DNA from: Pontiella desulfatans
GTDB lineage: Bacteria > Verrucomicrobiota > Kiritimatiellia > Kiritimatiellales > Pontiellaceae
NCBI RefSeq assembly: GCF_900890425.1
Contig: NZ_CAAHFG010000003.1
Coordinates: forward strand, 744,001-808,000
Direction: 5' to 3'
Length of the DNA stretch: 64,000 bases
The notes under the pieces are model-generated. The model did no database searches. It had not been told where the DNA came from and saw nothing but the letters and a program-made list of their open reading frames with translations. This document shows, one piece after another, positions 46,227 to 54,500 of the stretch. Within the stretch, counting starts at the first letter, position 1. Each line of letters opens with the position of its first letter. The translations under genes and the position numbers were made by a program.

Positions 46227-47696
46227 ATGAAATATGGTAAGACACTGCTGTTCTTTATCTTACTGACCATGGGTCTTCGCGTAACTGCGGGGAAAAACAT
46301 TGTGTTGGTGATGGCGGACGATGTGAGTCCGGATATGTTTTCCTGCTATGCACCGCTGACGCCGCATGGCATGAAGCTTTCGGCCACAACACCGAACATC
46401 GATAAGCTGGCCGAAACCGGCGTGGCGTTTAAAACCGCCTATGCCTCGGCCATGTGCGGGCCGAGTCGGGCGCTGATCATGACCGGAAAATATGGCGCCA
46501 CTACCGGGGCGCTGCAGAATGCCATGTGGCTGAATAACTGCCGCGATACGGTATACATGGATCATTTGGCCTTCGGAAAAATGCTGTCCGAGGCCGGCTA
46601 TGCCACGGCCATTGCCGGAAAATGGCACGCCGGTTCCCAGATGCCCTATGAACCGGAAGTTGGTTTTCAGGAATACTGTCTCTGGGAAGGGGCGAAAGAA
46701 GTGCTGCACGCCACCGGCAAGGAGCTTCAGAAGGAAGACTGCCTGTGGGAAGATCCGACCACGCCTTCCAGATATTGGAAACCCTGCCTGGTTCAGAATG
46801 GGGAGCTCCTGGATGTAAAAGACGACGATTTCGGTCCAGATCTCTGTTGTGACTTTCTGCTCGATTTTATGGAGCGTCAGACCAAAGCGGGGAAACCGTT
46901 TCTGGCCTACTGGCCGACGGTTTCGCCGCACGGCACCCGTACCGGACAGCCGTCTAATCCAAACTATGGAAAACCCGGCGATCTAGGCACCAAAGGGCAG
47001 AAGGATGATCGCGATCGCTTCCGCTCATTGAATGAGCACCTCGATTCAACCATTGGACGAATCATGGATAAAGTGACCGAACTCGGAATTGAGGACGAAA
47101 CCATCATCATGTTCTGTTCCGATAACGGCACTGCCGTCACCGCAAAAACACGCGGAGTTGAACGCGGATGCCACGTGGTCTTCATGGCGGCAGGCGGCGG
47201 AATCAAGCAACGAGGACTGACCGACGAGTTGATGGATTTTACGGATATAGCGCCGACCTTGGCCGATTATGCCGGTGTTAATCCGCAGCAGGACGTGCCG
47301 TTTGACGGCAAAAGCCTCAAGCCGTTTTTCGAAGGGAAGACCGATTCCACTAAACCGCTGATTCTAGGTTATATCTCCACCTCCCAGATCGTGCGTTCCA
47401 AGGATCATTTGCTGGAAGTTTATAATCCAATGCTGGGTATGCCCGAAGGCCGATTTTTCTACACCGGGGAGAATCGATTCTGGAAAGGCTACAAACGGGT
47501 GGATAAAAACCCGGAACATGCCCAGGCAAAAAAACAGTTTTTCCAATTCCTGGAACACTATCCGGTGGTTACCGAAACAGACCCCTTCTGGGAAACGAAG
47601 TCCGGCCGGAAATTCCACAAGGCCTACACCAACCCGCAGGCGGTCGAAAAACACCTCTTCAATCATAAAGACTACAAGTTTTACGACGAAGAATAG
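46227..47696 (+). CDS. Secreted type I sulfatase, CGPSR-type
   Basis: 489 residues with a signal peptide ending near VTA (21). MADDVSPDMFSCY is the metal site; CGPSR gives the formylglycine Cys77; CSDNGTAVTAKTRGVERG is the late conserved block; the end NHKDYKFYDEE matches the subgroup of the genes at 35568 and 38750. Compared with these it has a longer loop (PLTPHGMKLSAT) after the metal site. Two copies of TTCCA-N5-TGGAA lie within (46766, 47541). It starts a rightward run with the acetylesterase, another sulfatase and an esterase. Confidence 0.95.
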   Translation: MKYGKTLLFFILLTMGLRVTAGKNIVLVMADDVSPDMFSCYAPLTPHGMKLSATTPNIDKLAETGVAFKTAYASAMCGPSRALIMTGKYGATTGALQNAMWLNNCRDTVYMDHLAFGKMLSEAGYATAIAGKWHAGSQMPYEPEVGFQEYCLWEGAKEVLHATGKELQKEDCLWEDPTTPSRYWKPCLVQNGELLDVKDDDFGPDLCCDFLLDFMERQTKAGKPFLAYWPTVSPHGTRTGQPSNPNYGKPGDLGTKGQKDDRDRFRSLNEHLDSTIGRIMDKVTELGIEDETIIMFCSDNGTAVTAKTRGVERGCHVVFMAAGGGIKQRGLTDELMDFTDIAPTLADYAGVNPQQDVPFDGKSLKPFFEGKTDSTKPLILGYISTSQIVRSKDHLLEVYNPMLGMPEGRFFYTGENRFWKGYKRVDKNPEHAQAKKQFFQFLEHYPVVTETDPFWETKSGRKFHKAYTNPQAVEKHLFNHKDYKFYDEE

Positions 47697-47753
47697 TAAA
47701 TTGCGCATCCGGATTTCGTCTCCTTCTTAGAGTAGTTGGTAGAAAGGAGCGAA

Positions 47754-48458
47754 ATGCGCAATTTTATAGTTATCCTGCTGGGGTTCAGCATGCTGCTGAA
47801 CTCAGCGGCCACAGCGAAAAATCTATTTATCCTGTCCGGGCAGTCGAATATGGCACGCCTGAAGCCTGAAAAGGTTTTTCAGCCTGCGGTGGAGGCGGAG
47901 TTCGGAAAGGACAATATCATTGTCGTAAAGGAAGCCCAGGGCGGGCAGCCGATCAGTCGCTGGTACAAGGATTGGAAATCCGCCGTGGATGAAAAGTCGG
48001 AATCCACCGGTGATCTTTATGATTCGATGATGAAAAAGGTTCTGGCTGCAGTTCAAGACGATAAACTTACCTCTGTGACGTTTATATGGATGCAGGGCGA
48101 AGCGGATGCAAAGGCCAGTAATGGCGAAATCTATGCCGCCAGCCTCGAAGGCGTTGTTGATCAACTTCGCACAGACCTCGGTTTTCAACATATTAATGTG
48201 ATTATCGGAAGACTCAGCGATTTCGGCATGGACAATAAAAAATGTCCGCACTGGACCATGATCCGTGATGCACAGGTGAGGATGGCCGAAGCACACCCGC
48301 GTTATACCTGGGTGGATACTGATGATCTGAATGATGGTGCGGATGGAAAAGGCCGCATTCGTCCCAACGCCCTGCATTATTCGGTGGAAGGATATGATGT
48401 GCTGGCAAAGCGATATGCTGAGAAAAGTATCGCACTCATTCGAGAAAACGAGAGATAG
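47754..48458 (+). CDS. Secreted SASA-domain carbohydrate acetylesterase
   Basis: 234 residues from the ATG at 47754, which has AAAGGAG 4-5 bases upstream; an in-frame ATG at 47736 is weaker. Signal peptide MRNFIVILLGFSMLLNSAAT. It carries the sialate-O-acetylesterase-like (SASA, SGNH-type) blocks FILSGQSNM with nucleophile Ser31, WMQGEAD with the oxyanion Gly/Asn-type residue region, and LHYSVEGY with the catalytic His. Such enzymes remove O-acetyl groups from sugars. Placed between two sulfatases, it may deacetylate the same glycan. At 47717 a CGTCT box exists but the upstream box is poor, so no promoter is called. Confidence 0.9.
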   Translation: MRNFIVILLGFSMLLNSAATAKNLFILSGQSNMARLKPEKVFQPAVEAEFGKDNIIVVKEAQGGQPISRWYKDWKSAVDEKSESTGDLYDSMMKKVLAAVQDDKLTSVTFIWMQGEADAKASNGEIYAASLEGVVDQLRTDLGFQHINVIIGRLSDFGMDNKKCPHWTMIRDAQVRMAEAHPRYTWVDTDDLNDGADGKGRIRPNALHYSVEGYDVLAKRYAEKSIALIRENER

Positions 48459-48485
48459 GTAAACCACATTGATCAAGTGTTGAAT

Positions 48486-48582
48486 GTGTAGAGACCGCTT
48501 ACCTGAAGTGAAACGAAGGAAGCGGTGCCGGGCGGATCAGGCAACGTTTCCGTCCCGTTGGTCAGGTAAACGTTCGCTACAC
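48486..48582. repeat. Class II REP pair
   Basis: 97 bases with terminal inverted repeats of 21 bases matching at 18 positions, starting GTGTAGAG and GTGTAGCG. Each end is GTAG-headed. Left: arms ACCGCTT/AAGCGGT. Right, on the minus strand: arms AACGTTT/AAACGTT. The architecture equals the class I pairs but the sequence is unrelated, and it matches the hairpins at 4847-4951. It fills most of the gap between the acetylesterase and the next sulfatase. Confidence 0.8.
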
Positions 48583-48602
48583 CACAGTGGATAAAGATAA
48601 TA

Positions 48603-50147
48603 ATGATTAGAAGAACCATTACTCTGATTTTGCTCGTCGGTGCCGCGTATGGAGCGAAGCCGAATATCGTTTATATCCTTGCCGATGATATGGGTTATGG
48701 CGATGTGGGTGCGCTGAACCCGGAGTGCAAATTTCCAACACCAAACCTCGACCGCATGGCGGGCGAGGGCATGATCTTTACCGATGCGCATACGAGCTCC
48801 TCGTGCTGCACGCCGACGCGCTATGGGATCCTGACCGGGCGCTACGCGTGGCGTACACCGCTGAAGAGCGGCGTGTTGAGTGGATACAGTGAATTGATGA
48901 TTGATACGGAGCGGACCACGGTTGCGTCGTTTCTGAAGGAACAGGGATATCAAACCGCCTGCATCGGCAAGTGGCATATGGGCGTCGATTGGCCGACGAC
49001 CGATGGCAAACCCGTGAAAAGCCGCGCCACGGGGCCCAATGTCGACTACTCCAAGGAAATTACCGGCGGCCCGCTGGATGTCGGATTCGACTATTGGTAC
49101 GGACTCGCGGGGTCGCTCGGCATGCCGCCGCACGGCTTCATCGAAAATCGCCGTCTGACGGGCGAGCTCGGAGAATTCGCGAAAGGCAAAGGCAAGGATC
49201 GGGAAAGTCCCTTGTTCCAGTGCCGTCCCGGCCAAAGCGTGAAGGGCTTTAGCGTTCACGAGGTTTTGCGCCGAATCACGGAACGCGCGGTGGGCTACGT
49301 CGCCGAAGCCGCGAAAAAGCAGGAACCCTTCTTTCTCTACTTTTCGCTCAACTCGCCGCATTCGCCCGTGGCGCCCGGCACCGAATGGATGGGAAAGAGC
49401 GGTATCAGTCCCTACGCCGACTTCATGATGGAAACCGACTGGAGCGTCGGAGAAATCTACGCGGCGCTGGAAAAAGCCGGGATCGCGGAAAATACACTGG
49501 TGATTTTTACGGCGGATAATGGTTGCTCGCAGACCGCGGGATTCGACACGCTGGCAGAAGCAGGGCACCGCCCGGGAGGCATTTACAGGGGATTAAAGGG
49601 CACGCTCTATGAAGGCGGGCACCGCGTTGCGCATCTCGCGAAATGGCCCGCGACCATTCAAGCGGGATCCGTCAGCGACGACACCATCTGCACCACCGAT
49701 CTGCTCGCGACCGTGGCCGAGATGCATGGGAAGACGTTGGCCGATACCGAAGGTGAGGACAGCGTTTCGTTTTATTCCGCCTTTCGCGGGAAGCCAGTCG
49801 ATGCGTCCCTGCGCGAGGGTGTGGTTCATCATTCATCGGATGGTCATTTTGCGATTCGTCGTGGAAAGTGGAAACTCGTTCTTCATCCCGGAAACGGCAT
49901 GAAAAAAACGAAGGACACCGGTGATATGCCGCCCGTCAAAAATCCCGCGGATATTCAATTGTTCGACCTCGATGCCGATCCAACGGAAACCGTTAATATC
50001 CAAGCCGATCATCCCGAAACCGTCCAGTCCATGAAAGTCGTGCTCGCGAAAAACATCAACGACGGGCGTAGCACACCGGGCGCGCCTCAGCTCAATGCCC
50101 CCGCGAAAAAGGGATGGAAACAGATTGGATGGATGAAGGAGCTTTAG
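48603..50147 (+). CDS. Secreted type I sulfatase, CTPTR-type
   Basis: 514 residues with a short signal peptide (MIRRTITLILLVGAAYG). LADDMGYGDVGALNPE is the metal site; SSSCCTPTR places the formylglycine Cys at 69; GKWHMGVDWP and FTADNGCSQ are further blocks. The segment DYSKEITGGPLDVGFDYWYG marks a sulfatase type not otherwise present here. The ribosome site is weak. The end KKGWKQIGWMKEL contains AAGGAG, which also serves as ribosome site for the esterase starting 2 bases after the stop. Confidence 0.95.
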   Translation: MIRRTITLILLVGAAYGAKPNIVYILADDMGYGDVGALNPECKFPTPNLDRMAGEGMIFTDAHTSSSCCTPTRYGILTGRYAWRTPLKSGVLSGYSELMIDTERTTVASFLKEQGYQTACIGKWHMGVDWPTTDGKPVKSRATGPNVDYSKEITGGPLDVGFDYWYGLAGSLGMPPHGFIENRRLTGELGEFAKGKGKDRESPLFQCRPGQSVKGFSVHEVLRRITERAVGYVAEAAKKQEPFFLYFSLNSPHSPVAPGTEWMGKSGISPYADFMMETDWSVGEIYAALEKAGIAENTLVIFTADNGCSQTAGFDTLAEAGHRPGGIYRGLKGTLYEGGHRVAHLAKWPATIQAGSVSDDTICTTDLLATVAEMHGKTLADTEGEDSVSFYSAFRGKPVDASLREGVVHHSSDGHFAIRRGKWKLVLHPGNGMKKTKDTGDMPPVKNPADIQLFDLDADPTETVNIQADHPETVQSMKVVLAKNINDGRSTPGAPQLNAPAKKGWKQIGWMKEL

Positions 50148-50149
50148 AG

Positions 50150-51184
50150 ATGAAGGGTTGCAGGGAGAAAGGGTTACCAGGTAGGGAAGGCTCTCCGAGC
50201 CGTCCGCACGGTGGAATGGTTTGGATGCTCGGCCGGGGTGCTTTTCGTGCGTGCGGCGCGCTGGGACAGCACGCCCTACCTGTTTTCCTCGTGGTGGCGA
50301 CTATCTGTACGGCGTCCGCAAAAGATAAATCAGCGATTTATTCGGAAGGCGGCGGATTTGATCCTGACCGGGTGGTGGACTACAGGGATCATCCGAAGCA
50401 ACCCCTTCAACTGCACATTTTTCATCCGTCCGGATTTAAGTCTACGGATCGTCGGCCCGTCATCGTGTTCTTTTTCGGCGGCGGTTGGTCGGGCAGTAAT
50501 CCGAAGCAGTTTTATCCGCAGTCAGCATATTTTGCATCACGCGGCATGGTGACGATTTGCGCGACGTATCGCACGACCAGTAAATATAAAACGGAACCCT
50601 ACGACTGCGTCGCGGACGCGAAGTCGGCCATTCAATATGTGCGTAAACACTCGGTGGAACTGGGTGTTGATCCGAATAAACTGGCGGCTGGCGGCGGCTC
50701 AGCGGGCGGGCATATTGCCGCGGCTACCGCCACGGTTAAACGGTGGGATCATCCTGAAGATGATAGGACGGTCTCGGCAGTGGCGAATGCCCTGATTCTT
50801 TTTAATCCGGTTTTCAATAACGGGCCGGGTGGGTATGGGAATAATGCAAAGGACAGGCGGGTTTCTGAATATTGGCAGGATTTCTCACCCCTGCATAATC
50901 TGGATGGAACTCAACCGCCGACCCTGGTCCTGATGGGCAGCCGCGATAAACATACGCCGGTCAAAATCACTGAAGAGTATGATCGCCGGATGAAGGCCAA
51001 CGGGAATCGCTGCGATACCATCATTTACGAGGGCCAGAAGCACGGTTTCTTCAACCTCGGCAAAGGCGGGAAGGACTATTTTATCAAAACGATTATCGCG
51101 ACGGACCGGTTCCTCGTCTCGTTGGATTATCTCGAAGGCGAGCAGACAGCGGACGCGTGGTTCGCGGAACAGGAGCGACGGTGA
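50150..51184 (+). CDS. Secreted alpha/beta-hydrolase esterase with REP-encoded insertion in its leader
   Basis: The ATG at 50150 is chosen because AAGGAG lies 8 bases upstream, giving 344 residues. The enzyme resembles carbohydrate esterases of the hormone-sensitive-lipase/BD-FAE type: FFFGGGW oxyanion region, GGGSAGGH nucleophile elbow, SRDKHTP acid and QKHGFFN histidine. Residues 11-44 are encoded by a REP pair (50180-50280). Removing 102 bases in frame joins MKGCREKGLP to VFLVVATICTASA, a plausible signal peptide, so the REP appears to have entered the leader without breaking the frame. Whether export still works, or translation now starts at the ATG at 50216, is open. Its stop overlaps a GTG start at 51181. 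Confidence 0.88.
   Translation: MKGCREKGLPGREGSPSRPHGGMVWMLGRGAFRACGALGQHALPVFLVVATICTASAKDKSAIYSEGGGFDPDRVVDYRDHPKQPLQLHIFHPSGFKSTDRRPVIVFFFGGGWSGSNPKQFYPQSAYFASRGMVTICATYRTTSKYKTEPYDCVADAKSAIQYVRKHSVELGVDPNKLAAGGGSAGGHIAAATATVKRWDHPEDDRTVSAVANALILFNPVFNNGPGGYGNNAKDRRVSEYWQDFSPLHNLDGTQPPTLVLMGSRDKHTPVKITEEYDRRMKANGNRCDTIIYEGQKHGFFNLGKGGKDYFIKTIIATDRFLVSLDYLEGEQTADAWFAEQERR
50180..50280 (+). repeat. Class I REP pair, copy E, inside a coding region
   Basis: 101 bases. The left hairpin equals copy A. The right hairpin on the minus strand is GTAG, arms GGCGTGCTG/CAGCGCGCC, loop TCC, nine pairs with one wobble. The middle is diverged and slightly longer. It is read in frame as part of the esterase leader and contains no stop in that frame. 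Confidence 0.88.
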
Positions 51185-51503
51185 ATTGCATTAAAAAGAT
51201 CAACGGGTTGCTCTCGGTGATGGCGCTGACCGCGCTTTCGGCGAGCGCGATGAAGGCCGATGTGGTGGTCTATGGCGGAACGTCGGCCGCGGTTACGGCC
51301 GCGGTTCAGGCGAAAAAGCTACGGCAATGCGGAAGGCGGCGCTGGAATTTATTGCCTCGTGCGAACAAAGCTACGCCGGCAAGGATTATCTGCGAGATTT
51401 CGGCTACAACCCCGGAAAATGGAAAGCTATGAAAAATATGTCCTGGGAAATTCCCGCATCGGGTAAGAAAAAAGAAAAGAAGGCCGGGAAGAAAAAGAAG
51501 TAG
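51181..51503 (+). pseudogene. Chimeric remnant: FAD oxidoreductase N-terminus joined to an unrelated C-terminus
   Basis: A GTG start at 51181 with AGGAG 5 bases upstream opens a signal peptide and ADVVVYGGTSAAVTAAVQAKK, the dinucleotide-binding start of secreted FAD-dependent oxidoreductases. Similarity stops near 51315. In another frame the sequence continues to TAG at 51501 as a C-terminal piece: ALEFIASCEQSYAGKDYLRD, then FGYNPGKWKAMKNMSWEIP and a Lys-rich end GKKKEKKAGKKKK. In the first frame a stop occurs at 51430. The simplest reading is a deletion that joined the start of one gene to the end of another, out of frame. The Lys-rich end resembles several sulfatases of the window, but the second partner is not identified. 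Confidence 0.75.
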
Positions 51504-51508
51504 GCCTG

Positions 51509-54500
51509 CTATTCCTTCAGCTCTATGCGGAGCCGGATGAACCGGTTGGTTTCCGTGGTGGGTATTTCATTGGTGACGGTTTCGAACCCGGGAGCGGATG
51601 ATCCTGTGCCGGAGGTAAAATAGCTGTTGCTGTTCCAGTTTCCGGTGAGCAGGTTGGTGTTCGATTCCAACCAATAGGTCAGGCCTCGGATAGCGGCGTC
51701 GGTTCTGCGTCGATAGACATATTCCATCGAAACCCCGGTGTTGCTCAGGGTTGGTTCCACCGCATCGTTGCTCACGTTTGGGATTCCCCCCAGCCCGTAT
51801 TCCGTCAGGTTGTCGAGACCGTCGGCGTCGGGATCCGCGTTCCACGCAGCATCCGTCCCCGTCAATTCATATGAATCAAGCCAGGCAGCGAAGGGGGCGG
51901 AACCAAGGGTTCCAACCGTAATGGCTCCGATACCGATCCAGCGATTGTTCGAAGAACTGACCATCTTCAGGCGGAAGGGAACTACAACACCGGATGCCAC
52001 ACCTTGGATATCGGCTTGCAACAGCCAACTGCTGGAGGTCGCCGGATCCGTTGCGCCGGGAACGGCCATCCAGTCGCCGCCGCTATAGTATTCGAGGGTG
52101 GCTGTCGATTTTAAATCCTTTCCGGCGATGGTTAGCCGGTAATCCTCCGAGGAAGCCGGCAGTGCAAGCGAAAACTCGAAATGGTAGTCGGTGTCCTTCA
52201 GCATGCCGGTATTCTTGACACAGGAAATTCCAACCGCATTGGTTGCGCTTTCGGTTGCCGCTGAGAGAAAGTTCCGGTTGTTCGACGGTTCGCTTAAGTT
52301 GATGGTCGATTTGAGTACGTTGGACTGGATCACACCGCTCCCGAAAAACTGTGCGGTTGCCTCAATGCTGTTGGTGTCAGAAGGAATATTGAATAAAACC
52401 CAGTCGATATTTCCAAGGCGATCAAGGTCAATGGCATTGGTGTTGATGGTTGTTCCATTCGCAATGGTGAAGCTCGCGTCCGAATTCTCATTTACGTGGA
52501 TCGCCATGGTCGACGTGTCCGCACGCCCTATGTCATCGGTGACCAATAGTGAAACGGTATGGTGTCCCAAATCGGTTATGCTCGGAGTTCCGGATACGAT
52601 GCCGAAGTCCGAGACGGAGATCCAGGCGGGGCCTTCAATCTTGGTGATGGTCAAATGGTCGTCCTCCGGGTCGATGGCTTGGTCGATGATTGAATAGGTG
52701 TAGGGAATGTCTGTCGTTGCGGATGGGATATCGAAAGTGACCTGCTGGAAGTAGGGCGGTAAGTTGGGCGGTGGCGCGGTAGTGGTGAGGTGCAGTACCG
52801 TACCCACACCCAATTCTTTTGCCTTGATGTAGGAGTTTCCGCCATTGACCGGATCGTTGATGGCGAAGGCATGGATGCCCCGGTTGGTAACATGGGCGGA
52901 TACATCAATAAAATAGGAGCTCCAGATGGCAAACGGGCCATTGTTGGTTCCGATGATATCTGCCGGATCCAGGGACGGGGCGTTTTGACCATGGATGGTC
53001 CATTCATTCCAGTTGGAGTCGGCAACGGAATAGAGCAGGATTTGGTCGGGCATGCGGTTGGGCGGGTTCGCGGTTTTGAATTCGAGCTGCGCACTCAGGA
53101 TCTCGACTTGCGTATGGACATCGACATCGAACTTTAGCCAGGTGGTATTGCCTGCGCTGAACTTGAGCTCCTGTTCTGCGCCATGGTTGTTGGTGCTGGC
53201 ATCCGTCCATGCATCTTCGAGCACGGGGATTTGGATGGTGGCGGTAGGAATGACGGTCGCGGCGGGAGTGAATGTCCAGACGTTACCCGTTACCACGATT
53301 CCGCCTTCTTTCACCACGTCTACACGCCAGAAATAGTTGCTTCCGGTTTCGAGAGTGCCTGGAGTACAGATGTTATTGGTAAAGTTGCCTTGACTCAGAA
53401 GGTTGGATGGAGTGGAGCCAAGGTAAACGTTGTGCGAAAGCCAGTCTCGGCCTTCCAGCCACATTAGATCAGCGTCAGTCTTGACTGTGGTTGATCTGTC
53501 CGGGGGGATCGGGGTGGAGGCTTCCCTGAATCGGCAACCGGGAATCCAGTAATAGTCGGCATCGGATTCGTAGGCGCCCATATCCGGTGCAGAACCTGAA
53601 AATCCATCGGTTATGTTGGGGACAGTGACGCCGCCATCCTCCAATAAACTTCCAGCCTCAGGACGGAAATCCAGATTGTCTGGATCGCGCAACATGGTTT
53701 GGAGCGTCATGCCGGCATCGGAGGCGTTCAGGTTTGCGAGGGCGTCGGCCGGATTGAGTATGGGAAAGGGCCAGGCATCAACACGCTGGCCGGCATTGTT
53801 TTTAACAACCGAGTTCTCGTTTCCATGGTAGGGCAGATTGCCGCGCCGACCATAGGCAATCGGCCAGCCCAGCGAGGGGTTGTTCGTGACATATTGCGGG
53901 TCGATCGGTTCGTCGTCTTTATGGTCGGGATGCACATAGCCATAGAACTTGTGGTGGGGCACGTTGAGGTCGGTTTTGGGTGTATTATCCAGCCCGGTAT
54001 TATTAAAGATTTTATGCTGATCGCCCTTCAGGCGAAATCCGCGCTGGGTATGCATGGAGACGCAATGGTTAACCTGCGCCTGAATGCCGGCTGGGTCGCC
54101 ATCGAAACGGATGCCGTTTCGGTTGGGTAGATGCCGCATCCAGTTGTAGCGCAAAACGGTTGATTTCTGGGTATAGGCCGGAGCCTGGTGTCCGGAAAAA
54201 TCGGCGGAACCGAAAAAGTTATAGGTGTGATTGTATTCAATCAGCGCATTGGATCCATTTCTCGTTCCGCTGGCCCAGTCCACCGTGTGGATCGTGTTTC
54301 GGCGGTAATCGGTGTTGCTGCCCCAGTAGTCGGTTATAACCGCTTTAGCATTGGCCAAAAACTGGCAGTTGTGGAACCAGTTGTTTTCAACGGTGTTGGG
54401 GCCGTCGGTGCCGATCCAAAGCAGGCTGGTGGGCGAATAGGCAAATTCACAATTTCTTACTGTAAGTGATCCGCTGCCGTCGGATTTACAGATGCCGAAG

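Noticed and set aside
47695-47726. Eighth promoter-like motif upstream of the acetylesterase
   Set aside because: CGTCT is present at 47717, but the box 15 bases before it is AGTAAAT, too far from GAGAA or GGAA, and the gene is probably cotranscribed with the sulfatase.
51181-51503. Programmed frameshift gene
   Set aside because: The two halves belong to unrelated proteins, no slippery site with a structure is evident, and similarity to the oxidoreductase stops abruptly; a deletion is simpler.
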